NCBI RefSeq assembly: GCF_003345525.1
Contig: NZ_QQNH01000009.1
Span: 54,304 to 118,303, forward strand
Source of the DNA: Pelagibacterium lacus
GTDB taxonomy: Bacteria > Pseudomonadota > Alphaproteobacteria > Rhizobiales > Devosiaceae
Length of the DNA stretch: 64,000 bases
Direction: 5' to 3'
In this document: one piece after another, positions 26,838-34,532 of the stretch
How the letters are laid out: every line of letters begins with the position of its first letter
Position numbering within the stretch: position 1 is the stretch's first letter
The notes under the pieces: generated by a model
Databases searched by the model: none
Seen by the model: only the letters and a program-made list of their open reading frames with translations
Told to the model about the DNA's origin: nothing
Translations under genes and position numbers: made by a program

Positions 26838-27012
26838 TGTTGCAGGCGGCAGGTCTCCTGGCTCGCGATGTGCTTTAAAAAAGCGCGGCAACACCCCTTC
26901 CCGATTGTATAAATCAGTGGCTTGGCATTGCCTTTTCATCGCTTACAGTTGCGAGGGCAGCTCCGGATTTGGCCCCTTATGGGTACTCCGCACCGGCATT
27001 CCCTTTTCATCC
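26838..27012 (-). promoter_or_regulatory. cobalamin riboswitch
   Basis: Read on the reverse strand, the element runs through AAGGGAATGCCGGTGCGGA, then GAGCTGCCCTCGCAACTGTAA, GCCACTG, ATCGGGAAGG and GCCAGGAGACCTGCC. These conserved boxes, in this order, define the adenosylcobalamin (B12-box) aptamer. It lies about 110 bases upstream of the CbiX/ferredoxin gene and should switch the four-gene transport operon off when B12 is plentiful. Confidence 0.93.
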
Positions 27013-27100
27013 GCGCTTCACTTGGCGGAACCGTCAGCGCCCCACTCATACCCAGTGCCCGGGAGCAAGGCAAGACCGAACGCATCTGCCGCTCGCCAGC

Positions 27101-27248
27101 TCAGCGCCCCCTCATCCGACCGCTCCGCGGCCACCTTCTCCCACCAGGGGAGAAGGAAAGACCGGCGCCGCCCCTGGGACTCCCTTCTCCCCTGGTGGGA
27201 GAAGGTGGATCGGACCGACAGGTCCGAGACGGATGAGGGGGGCGCTGA
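27101..27248. repeat. palindromic intergenic repeat, family A copy 3
   Basis: The 148-base element has outer arms TCAGCGCCCCCTCATCCG and CGGATGAGGGGGGCGCTGA. Two inner stems (CTTCTCCCACCAGGGGAGAAG and CTTCTCCCCTGGTGGGAGAAG) face each other, and GGACCGACAGGTCC forms a small hairpin. It sits between the riboswitch and the DUF1028 gene and has no coding potential. Confidence 0.8.
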
Positions 27249-27285
27249 CTCGCAACAAGCACCCGCGCCCGCCGCCCGCCCCGCC

Positions 27286-27924
27286 TCACCGCCGTGGCAG
27301 TTCCGCCAAGAACGCCGCGTAGCTGCCGCTGCGCACCAGATCGAGCACCGTCGCCAGCTCCGCCAGCGGGTGGGCCGCTTGATCCACCCGCACGTCGATG
27401 GCCGGATAGGGCTGGTCGGTGACCACCGTGATCGCCGCCGACTGGATGCCCCGCGCGTCGCCTCCCGCCGCCTCCGCCGCCGTCAGCGCCGCCAGCAGGC
27501 GCAGCTCCAGCGGGCCGCCGGCCGCGAGGAACGCCGCCGCCATAGCCGGCACCACGTCGGGTCCGCCCAGAAGATTGCCGGCGATGGCCAGGCCGGGTTC
27601 GAGATGCAGGCCGACGCTGGGGGTCAGTTCCGCCCCGCTCCAGCCCGCCGTGCGCCCGCTGGCGTCGATGACGATCAGCTGCCGCTTCTCGCGCCCCGGA
27701 TCGGCGGTGGTGAGGGCGTAGACCACCGCCTCGCTGCCCTGCCCCGTCTCCAACGCCGCCAGCCCGTCCGGGCCGTAAAGGGGGTTGGTATAGCCCTGGG
27801 TGGCCAGCGCGCCGACCCCGGCCCTTGCATGGGGCACCAATTGCCCCACGGCGGGGCCGCCGGTCGCCGTGGCGACGCCCAGCGCGCCGGTGGCGGGATC
27901 GCGGGCGAGGATCGAGAAGGTCAT
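27286..27924 (-). CDS. DUF1028-family protein (Ntn-hydrolase-like)
   Basis: The 212-residue protein begins MTFSILARDPATGALGVATA with VPHARAGVGALATQG and NPLYG following, the signature of DUF1028. GNLLGGPDVVPAMAAAF and DVRVDQAAHPLAEL occur in the second half. Family members have an Ntn-hydrolase-like fold and occur next to dipeptide-type transporters and peptidases, but their reaction is not established. The gene is divergent from the peptide-binding protein across 159 bases containing two matching palindromes, so it is probably co-regulated with the whole peptide locus. A role in hydrolysing an imported amide or peptide is inference. Confidence 0.85.
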   Translation of the reverse strand: MTFSILARDPATGALGVATATGGPAVGQLVPHARAGVGALATQGYTNPLYGPDGLAALETGQGSEAVVYALTTADPGREKRQLIVIDASGRTAGWSGAELTPSVGLHLEPGLAIAGNLLGGPDVVPAMAAAFLAAGGPLELRLLAALTAAEAAGGDARGIQSAAITVVTDQPYPAIDVRVDQAAHPLAELATVLDLVRSGSYAAFLAELPRR

Positions 27925-27946
27925 GGCAACATATCTCCTGGAGAGA

Positions 27947-27992
27947 ATTTATAGCGATAAATCGGTTGCCACGTCCATTTATGCTGATAAAT
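27947..27992. promoter_or_regulatory. paired palindromic operators ATTTAT-N4-ATAAAT
   Basis: Two perfect dyads, ATTTATAGCGATAAAT at 27947-27962 and ATTTATGCTGATAAAT at 27977-27992, have centres exactly 30 bases apart. They lie in the divergent promoter of the DUF1028 gene and the peptide-binding protein gene. Spacing of about three helical turns puts both sites on one DNA face. The GntR-family protein encoded at 33.7 kb is the obvious candidate to bind them. Confidence 0.7.
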
Positions 27993-28083
27993 TATTTTCC
28001 GGACCAGCGCCTCCTCGGCACTCTGGAGGCCAAAGTCTAGGCAGCACGACCTGTCCAAAAAAGCCGCCAAAGGAGAGGATGTC

Positions 28084-29637
28084 ATGAAAAAACTACTCGC
28101 CGGGGCCGCCATCGCCGTCTTGATGGCCGCGTCCCCCGCCCTCGCGCAGACCCCGCCCAATGTCTTGGTGGTGGGCCAGATCGCCGAGCCGCAATCGCTC
28201 GACCCGCAGGTCTCCACCGCCGCCAACGATTTCCGCATCACCACCAATATCTTCGAGGGCCTGGTCCGCTTCGCCGAGGGCACGCTCGAGGTCGAGCCGG
28301 CGCTGGCCACCGCCTGGGAGATTTCCGATGACGGGCTGGTCTATACCTTCACCCTGCGGGAGGGCGTCAGCTTCCATGACGGCACCCCGTTCAATGCCGA
28401 GGCGGTAAAATTCACCTTCGACCGCATGCTGGACGAAAGCCATCCCTTCTACGGCACCGGCCCCTTCCCGCTCTCGTTCAATTTCGCCGACATCACCGAG
28501 ACCGCGGTGCTCGACGAGCACACGGTGCAGTTCACGCTCGGCCAGCCCTTCGCGCCCTTCCTCACCAATCTGGCCACCAATACCGGCGGCATCGTCTCGC
28601 CGGCCGCGGTCGAGCAGTTCGGCGACGATTTCGGCCGCAATCCGGTGGGCACCGGCCCGTTCCAGTTCGAGGAGTGGCAATCCAACACCCGCGTGGTGGT
28701 GTCGCGCAACGACGCCTATTGGGGCGATGCGGCGGGCATGGAAACCGTGGTGTTCCGCCCGGTCACCGACGCCAATACACGGGTGGCCGAAATGCTCTCG
28801 GGCGGCATCGACATCATGGTCGAGGTGCCGCCCGACAATGTCGCCATGCTGGCCGACGATCCCATGTTCACCGTCTATGACGCGGTGGGTCCGCACGTGT
28901 GGTATGTGATGCTCAACATGAAGGAGGGGCCCTTCACCGACCAGCTGGTCCGCCAGGCGGCCAATTTCGCCGTCAACAAGGAGACGCTGGTCAACGACGT
29001 GCTGCAGGGCACCGCCGACGTTTCCGCCGGTCCCATTCCCCCCGCCTTCAACTGGGCGTTCAACGATGCGGTCGAGCCCTACCCCTACGATCCCGACAGG
29101 GCGCGTCAGCTGCTCGAGGAATCCGGGGTCGAGGACCTGTCGGTCACCTTCTACGTCACCGAGGGCGGGTCGGGCATGCTCGATCCCATCCCCATGGGCA
29201 CCGCCATCCAGGCCGACCTGCAGGCGGTGGGGTTCGACGTCACCATCGAGACCTATGAGTGGAACACCTTCCTCTCCAACGTCAATCCGGGCCTCGAGGG
29301 CAAGGCGGACATGGCCGAGATGGCCTGGATGACCACCGACCCCGACACGCTGCCCTTCCTCACCCTGCGCACCGCCGCCTGGCCGGAAGAGGGCGGGTTC
29401 AATTCGAGCTATTACTCCAATATCGACGTGGACGAGATGCTCGACCAGGCCCGCATGTCGACCGATCCCGAGGAGCGCGCCGCGCTCTATCGCGACGTGC
29501 AGGCGGTGGTTCACGACGATGCGCCCTGGATCTTCGTCGCCAACTGGAAGCAGAACGCGGTCTCCACCGCCAATGTGCAGGGCTTCGAACTCCAGCCCGA
29601 CTTCAACCTCCGCCTGGCCGGGGTGACCAAGGAGTAA
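28084..29637 (+). CDS. dipeptide/oligopeptide-type ABC substrate-binding protein
   Basis: The 517-residue protein has a signal peptide (MKKLLAGAAIAVLMAASPAL, then AQTPP). It shows the SBP_bac_5 signatures GQIAEPQSLDPQVSTAAND, ALATAWEISDDGLVYTFTLREGVSFHDGTPFNAEAVKFTFDR near residues 78-120, and RQAANFAVNKETLVNDVLQG. It captures a peptide or related solute in the periplasm for the permeases that follow. The exact ligand cannot be read; dipeptides, nickel chelates or opines all use this fold, but the peptidase and DUF1028 neighbours favour a peptide-like compound. A GGAGAGGATGTC site precedes the start. Confidence 0.88.
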   Translation: MKKLLAGAAIAVLMAASPALAQTPPNVLVVGQIAEPQSLDPQVSTAANDFRITTNIFEGLVRFAEGTLEVEPALATAWEISDDGLVYTFTLREGVSFHDGTPFNAEAVKFTFDRMLDESHPFYGTGPFPLSFNFADITETAVLDEHTVQFTLGQPFAPFLTNLATNTGGIVSPAAVEQFGDDFGRNPVGTGPFQFEEWQSNTRVVVSRNDAYWGDAAGMETVVFRPVTDANTRVAEMLSGGIDIMVEVPPDNVAMLADDPMFTVYDAVGPHVWYVMLNMKEGPFTDQLVRQAANFAVNKETLVNDVLQGTADVSAGPIPPAFNWAFNDAVEPYPYDPDRARQLLEESGVEDLSVTFYVTEGGSGMLDPIPMGTAIQADLQAVGFDVTIETYEWNTFLSNVNPGLEGKADMAEMAWMTTDPDTLPFLTLRTAAWPEEGGFNSSYYSNIDVDEMLDQARMSTDPEERAALYRDVQAVVHDDAPWIFVANWKQNAVSTANVQGFELQPDFNLRLAGVTKE

Positions 29638-29645
29638 TGGGGAGC

Positions 29646-29775
29646 CCCTGGCCCCACCCCCTCCCATCCTCCCCCGTCAAGGGGGAGGTGTCAGGCTGGG
29701 GAACCGGCACGCCCGGCTGCCCCACCAGAGAAGCACCCTCCCCTTGACGGGGAGGGTTGGGGAGGGGTGGAGCCA
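29646..29775. repeat. palindromic intergenic repeats, family B copy 2
   Basis: The 189-base gap between the binding protein and the first permease gene holds a divergent pair of hairpins, CCTCCCCCGTCAAGGGGGAGG and CCCTCCCCTTGACGGGGAGGG, with flanking CCCACCCC/GGGGTGG arms. Such hairpins after the binding-protein gene may protect its message and raise its level above the permeases. Confidence 0.75.
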
Positions 29776-29826
29776 CAGGACCAGAGTCCCTGGCCTGCCC
29801 CCACCCGCACCCCAAGGAGGCCCCTC

Positions 29827-30774
29827 ATGACCGGCTACATCCTCAAGCGCCTCGTCTCCGCCATTCCGGTGATCATCGGGCTGTCGGTGATCGTCTTCGG
29901 CATCATGGCGCTGATCCCCGGCGATACGGCGACCGCGCTCCTCGGCTCCTACGCCACCCCGGACAATGTGGCCCGCATCAATCGCGAGCTCGGCCTCGAC
30001 CGCCCGGTCTATGAGCAGTATTTCGTCTGGGTCGGCAATCTGCTGCAGGGCGATTTCGGCCGCAGCTATATCCTCAACCGCCCGGTGCTCGACGAAATCC
30101 TCGAACGCTTCGGCGCCACCCTCATCCTCGCCGGCACCGCGCTGGTGCTGTGCTCGATCCTCGGCATCCTCGCCGGCGTCGTCTCGGCGGTGCGCCAGTT
30201 CGGCTGGACCGACCGCATCGTCACCTTCTTCGTCCTCATCGGCATTTCCACCCCCGCCTTCTGGCTGGGGCTGCTGTTCATCCTCATCTTCGCCGTGCAA
30301 TGGCGCGTGCTGCCCGCCTCGGGCATGTATGCGGTCTATGGCGGGGGCGACCTGCCCGACCTGCTGCGCCACCTCATCCTGCCCGCCACCACCCTCGCCA
30401 TCGTCGCCACCGGGGTCATCGCGCGCCTCACCCGCGCCGCCATGCTCGAGGTGCTGCGGCAGGATTACGTGCGCACCGCCCGCGCCAAGGGGCTCGACGA
30501 GCGGCGGGTGATCTATCGCCACGCCTTCAAGTCGGCGCTGGTGTCGATCATCCCGGTCATCGGCATCCAGGCCGGGTTCGTCATGGGCGGCGCGGTCTAT
30601 ATCGAGACCGTGTTCCAATGGCCCGGCATCGGCCAGATGCTGGTCAGCGCCATCTCCACCCGCGACCTGCTGCTGGTGCAGGGCGGGGTGCTGCTGGTCG
30701 CCGTCACCTATGTCCTGATCAACCTTGTCGCCGACGTGGCGCAAGCCATGCTCGACCCGAGGCTCAAGACATGA
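29827..30774 (+). CDS. dipeptide-type ABC transporter permease (DppB-like)
   Basis: The 315-residue protein has six membrane helices with the DppB/OppB opening YILKRLVSAIPVIIGLSVIVFGIMALIPGD. Its coupling region is RLTRAAMLEVLRQDYVRTARAKGLDERRVIYRHAFKSAL near residues 199-237. A GGAGG ribosome site precedes the start at 29827; the frame upstream reads through repeat DNA and is ignored. It overlaps the next permease gene by 4 bases and forms the heterodimeric channel with it. Confidence 0.9.
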   Translation: MTGYILKRLVSAIPVIIGLSVIVFGIMALIPGDTATALLGSYATPDNVARINRELGLDRPVYEQYFVWVGNLLQGDFGRSYILNRPVLDEILERFGATLILAGTALVLCSILGILAGVVSAVRQFGWTDRIVTFFVLIGISTPAFWLGLLFILIFAVQWRVLPASGMYAVYGGGDLPDLLRHLILPATTLAIVATGVIARLTRAAMLEVLRQDYVRTARAKGLDERRVIYRHAFKSALVSIIPVIGIQAGFVMGGAVYIETVFQWPGIGQMLVSAISTRDLLLVQGGVLLVAVTYVLINLVADVAQAMLDPRLKT

Positions 30775-32567
30775 CCCAGGCCCTCGCCACCACCGAACCC
30801 CAGGTTTCCTCGGCCCGGCTGTCGAGCTGGAAGCTGCTTTTCAACAACCGGCTGGCGGCCGGCGGGCTCGTCGTGCTGGTCGCCATCTGCCTTCTGGCCG
30901 CCCTCGCCCCGCTGCTGCCCATCCCCAATCCCGACGCCACCTTTCCGGCCAACCGCTTGCAGCCCATCCTCTCGGAAGGGCACCTGCTGGGCACCGACCA
31001 TCTGGGCCGCGACATCCTCTCGCGCCTCATCTGGGGCACCCAGGTGTCGATCGCCGTGGGCCTTTCGGCCACCGCCATCGCCGCCCTGGTCGGCTCGCTG
31101 ATCGGGCTGGTGTCCGGCTATGCCCGCGGGGTCACCGACAATGTCCTGATGCGCGGCATCGATATGCTGATGGCCTTCCCCTACATCCTTCTGGCGCTGG
31201 CCATCGTCGCCGTGCTCGGCCCGGGCCTGCTCAACGCGCTCTACGCCATCGCCATCGTCAACATCCCGTTTTTCGCCCGCAATGTGCGCGGCATCACCAT
31301 CGGGCTGGCCAATCGCGAATTCGTCGACGCGGCGCGCCTGTCGGGCAAGTCCCACGCCGCCATCCTCTTCACCGAGGTGCTCCCCAACGTCTTGCCGGTC
31401 ATCGTCATCACCATGTCCACCACCGTGGGCTGGATGATCCTCGAAACCGCCGGCCTCTCCTTTCTCGGGCTGGGCGCGCAACCGCCACAATCCGATCTGG
31501 GCTCCATGCTGGGCGAGGGCCGGCGCCTGCTGTTCAACGCCCCCCATGTCTCGATCATCCCCGGCCTCATGATCTTCGCGCTGGTCATGAGCATCAATCT
31601 TCTGGGCGATGGCGTGCGCGACGTGCTCGACCCGCGCCTGCGGGCCGGCGACCTTACCCGTCCCCTCGCCGTGACCCGCATCCGCCGCAAGCCCGTCCCC
31701 GCCCCCACCCCTGCCGGCGACGCCGCCGCCATCCTTGAGGTCCGCGATCTCGAAACCAGCTTCCAGCGCGGCCGCGCCACTGTCCCGGCCATCCGGGACA
31801 TCAGCTTTTCCCTCGACAAGGGCGAGTGCCTGGGGCTGATCGGGGAGTCCGGTTCGGGCAAGTCCGTCACCGCCCTGTCGCTGCTTGGCCTCGTCGCCTC
31901 CCCGCCGGGCATCATCACCGGCGGCACGGTCAAGATCGAGGGAGAGGACGTCCTCGCGCTCCCCGAGGGCCGCATCCGCGCCCTGCGCGGCGCCAAGGTG
32001 GCCTATGTGTTCCAGGACCCGCTGACCACGCTCCACCCGCTCTACCGGGTCGGCGAGCAGATCGCCGAGGCCATCACCACGCACCAGCCGGTCGGCAAGG
32101 CCGAGGCGCGTCGGCGCGCCCTCGCCCTCATGGAGCAGGTGGGCATTCGCGACGCCGCCGCCCGCATCGATGCCTATCCGCACGAAATGAGCGGCGGGCA
32201 GCGCCAGCGCATCGGCATCGCCATGGCGCTGGCCAACGATCCCGACATCATCATCGCCGACGAGCCGACCACCGCCCTCGACGTCACCGTGCAGGCGCGC
32301 ATCCTCGACCTGCTGCAGGATCTGCGCAAGGAGCGCGGGCTGGCGCTCCTGCTCATCACCCATGATTTCGGCGTCGTCGCCCAGGTGTGCGACCGGGTCG
32401 CGGTGATGAAGGATGGCGAGATCGTCGAGGCCGGCGCCACCGCCGAGGTCTTGCGCCATCCCCGCCACGACTACACGAAAAAGCTCATCGCCTGCGTGCC
32501 CGAACTTGGCCAGGGCGCCGGCTTTCTCGATCGCGTCCGCCCGCTGTTTGCCGGAGGCCGCCCATGA
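30771..32567 (+). CDS. fused permease (DppC-like) and ATPase (DppD-like) of the peptide ABC transporter
   Basis: A single 598-residue frame holds two proteins usually encoded separately. Residues about 1-300 are a DppC permease with GTDHLGRDILSRLIWGTQVSI and FVDAARLSGKSHAAILFTEVLPN. A proline/alanine-rich linker (KPVPAPTPAGDAA) leads into an ATPase from about 319, with Walker A GESGSGKSV near 358, signature MSGGQRQRIGIAMAL, Walker B IIIADEPTTALDV, and the C-terminal HDYTKKL region that ends in the cysteine-containing oligopeptide domain. Both halves look intact. It overlaps genes on both sides by 4 bases. Such fusions exist in some proteobacteria; here it fixes a one-to-one permease:ATPase ratio. 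Confidence 0.9.
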   Translation: MTQALATTEPQVSSARLSSWKLLFNNRLAAGGLVVLVAICLLAALAPLLPIPNPDATFPANRLQPILSEGHLLGTDHLGRDILSRLIWGTQVSIAVGLSATAIAALVGSLIGLVSGYARGVTDNVLMRGIDMLMAFPYILLALAIVAVLGPGLLNALYAIAIVNIPFFARNVRGITIGLANREFVDAARLSGKSHAAILFTEVLPNVLPVIVITMSTTVGWMILETAGLSFLGLGAQPPQSDLGSMLGEGRRLLFNAPHVSIIPGLMIFALVMSINLLGDGVRDVLDPRLRAGDLTRPLAVTRIRRKPVPAPTPAGDAAAILEVRDLETSFQRGRATVPAIRDISFSLDKGECLGLIGESGSGKSVTALSLLGLVASPPGIITGGTVKIEGEDVLALPEGRIRALRGAKVAYVFQDPLTTLHPLYRVGEQIAEAITTHQPVGKAEARRRALALMEQVGIRDAAARIDAYPHEMSGGQRQRIGIAMALANDPDIIIADEPTTALDVTVQARILDLLQDLRKERGLALLLITHDFGVVAQVCDRVAVMKDGEIVEAGATAEVLRHPRHDYTKKLIACVPELGQGAGFLDRVRPLFAGGRP

Positions 32568-33364
32568 CCAGCGCCATCACCGTCACCGATCTCGTCAAGA
32601 CGTTCGGGGGCAAGCGCACCCTGTTCGGCGGCACCTCGCATGCGGTCCACGCCGTGAAAGGCGTCAGCTTCGAATTGCGCCAGAACGAAACCCTCGCCAT
32701 CGTCGGCGAGAGCGGGTCGGGCAAGTCCACCATTGCCCGCATGCTGGTCGGGCTGGAGACGCCCACCTCCGGCTCCATCGCTATTGGCGGCCAGTCCTAT
32801 GACCAATTGCGCGCCGAGGGTTCGCGCAAATTCGGCCAGATGATCCAGTATGTGTTCCAGGACCCGGTCGCCTCGCTCAACCCGCGCAAGACCATCGATC
32901 GCATCCTCGACGTTCCGCTGCGTCTGCTGCGCGGCTACGACGCCGCCACCCGGGCCCGCCGCAAGCGCGACCTGCTCGATGCGGTGCAGATGCCCAAGGA
33001 CACGCTGGAGCGCTATCCGCACGAATTCTCCGGCGGTCAGGCCCAGCGCATCGCCATCGCCCGCGCCCTCGCCGCCGAAGCCCGCATCCTGGTGCTCGAC
33101 GAGCCCGTCTCGGCCCTCGACGTCTCGGTGCAGGCGCAGGTGCTGCTGCTGCTCGACGACCTCAAGCGCCAGTTCGACCTCTCCTACCTCTTCATCAGCC
33201 ACGACCTCGCCGTGGTCGAATCGGTCTCCGACCGGGTGGGCGTCATGTATCTGGGCGAGATGGTCGAGCTGGGCCGGGCTTCGGACCTCTTTGCCAATCC
33301 CCGTCACGCTTATACAAGGGACCTCATCTCCAGCGCCCCCACCCTCGCCCCCGCCCACCCCTGA
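32564..33364 (+). CDS. dipeptide-type ABC transporter ATP-binding protein (DppF-like)
   Basis: The 266-residue ATPase starts with ITVTDLVKTFGGKR and has Walker A GESGSGKST, Q-loop VFQDPVASLNPRKT, signature FSGGQAQRIAIARALA, Walker B ILVLDEPVSALDVSVQ and switch HDLAVVES. The region between the Q-loop and signature is of the DppF kind. The usual C-terminal oligopeptide/nickel domain is short (NPRHAYTRDLISSAP). It pairs with the ATPase half of the fused gene before it. The frame upstream of 32564 belongs to a shadow reading. Confidence 0.89.
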   Translation: MTSAITVTDLVKTFGGKRTLFGGTSHAVHAVKGVSFELRQNETLAIVGESGSGKSTIARMLVGLETPTSGSIAIGGQSYDQLRAEGSRKFGQMIQYVFQDPVASLNPRKTIDRILDVPLRLLRGYDAATRARRKRDLLDAVQMPKDTLERYPHEFSGGQAQRIAIARALAAEARILVLDEPVSALDVSVQAQVLLLLDDLKRQFDLSYLFISHDLAVVESVSDRVGVMYLGEMVELGRASDLFANPRHAYTRDLISSAPTLAPAHP

Positions 33365-33411
33365 CGCCCATGCCCGCCTTCTTGCCCACGCCCCACCTCA
33401 TCCCGAGCCCC

Positions 33412-33722
33412 CGGCCGCCTTCTCCCACCGGGGGAGAAGGAAAGATCGGCGCCGCCCCGGGCGACTCCCTTCTCCCCTCGTGGGAGAAGGTGGATCGGAC
33501 CCAAAGGTCCGAGACGGATGAGGGGGCCGCCGCGCTGCGGCAGACGCCCGCCCCAATCGCCGCCCCGTCCGCTCCGCGGCCACCTTCTCCCACCGGGGGA
33601 GAAGGAAAGATCGGCGCCGCCTCAGGCGATTCCCTTCTCCCCTCGTGGGAGAATGTGGATCGGACCGAAAGGTCCGAGACGGATGAGGGGGCCGCCGCGC
33701 TGCGGCAGACGCCCGCCCCAGA
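33412..33722. repeat. 165-base tandem duplication of a family A palindrome (copies 4 and 5)
   Basis: Two nearly identical units begin at 33412 and 33577, a period of 165 bases. Each holds CTTCTCCCACCGGGGGAGAAG, CTTCTCCCCTCGTGGGAGAA, GGTCCGAGACGGATGAGGGGGCCGCC and GCTGCGGCAGACGCCCGCCCC. They fill the 367-base gap between the last transporter gene and the GntR gene. No gene is apparent in it. Confidence 0.85.
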
Positions 33723-33731
33723 CCCGGCCCC

Positions 33732-34532
33732 ATGCTCATGACCGCCCCCTCCCCGCTTCGCCGCAAGCGCACCGACGAGATCGTCGATGCCATCAAATCC
33801 TCCATCGTCACCCATGGCCTGCAGCCCGGCGACCGGCTGCCGCAGGAGCGCGAATTGATGGAGCAATACGCCGCCTCCAAGGGCACCATTCGCGAGGCGC
33901 TGAAATCGCTGGAGGTCCAGGGGCTGATCCGCACCCGCACCGGACCGGGCGGCGGCGCGTTCATCGAGACCATGTCGGAAAGCCGGGCCATGAGCCTACT
34001 GTCCAACTATCTCTTCGCCAAGACGGTCACCATCGCCGACATCTACGCCTTGCGAAAAGTGCTCGAGCCGCTGGTGGCGGTCAGTGCCATGGCCAATATG
34101 GACGCCCAGGGCTACAGGCGCCTCACCGACATCATCGCCATCTACGATCACGAGCCGGCCGATGCCGAGGAGCGCTGGAACCAGCGCATGGCCGAACTCG
34201 ATTTCCACGGGGTGGTGGCCGAATATGCCGACAATGCGCTGCTGGCCTTCACCTGCCGCTTCCTGCAAAGGCTGCTCAAGGACCTCGCGGTCTGCCACGA
34301 CATCTATATCCAGCCCAAGCCGGTGCTGCGCGCCCAGGGCATCGGCTATCAGCGCCAGATGATCGCCGCCATGCAGGCCGGGGACGGCGCCGCCGTCCAT
34401 CGCATCATGAGCGAGCACATGGCCTATGCCGAGCGGTCCATGCTCGACCTCCAGGCCGAACTGACCGGCGACTTCCTCCACGATCCCGTGGCGCGGGGCA
34501 CCGGCGAGAGGCGCAGAAAGGCCGCACGATGA
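33732..34532 (+). CDS. GntR-family regulator of the FadR/VanR (FCD) type
   Basis: The 266-residue protein has an N-terminal winged helix with KSSIVTHGLQPGDRLPQERELMEQYAASKGTIREALKSLEVQGLIRTRTGPGGGAF (residues about 22-77). A helical FCD domain follows, in which AELDFHGVVAEYADN and later histidines (GYQRQMIAAMQAGD, MSEHMAYAE) would bind a metal and an organic acid or amino acid ligand. A second ATG 6 bases downstream could also start it. It overlaps the peptidase gene by 4 bases and is the likely regulator of this peptide locus, including the palindrome pair near 27.95 kb. Confidence 0.87.
   Translation: MLMTAPSPLRRKRTDEIVDAIKSSIVTHGLQPGDRLPQERELMEQYAASKGTIREALKSLEVQGLIRTRTGPGGGAFIETMSESRAMSLLSNYLFAKTVTIADIYALRKVLEPLVAVSAMANMDAQGYRRLTDIIAIYDHEPADAEERWNQRMAELDFHGVVAEYADNALLAFTCRFLQRLLKDLAVCHDIYIQPKPVLRAQGIGYQRQMIAAMQAGDGAAVHRIMSEHMAYAERSMLDLQAELTGDFLHDPVARGTGERRRKAAR

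Noticed and set aside
33412..33722. CRISPR-like repeat array
   Set aside because: Only two units of 165 bases exist, without regular spacers or cas genes. They match dispersed palindromes elsewhere in the window.
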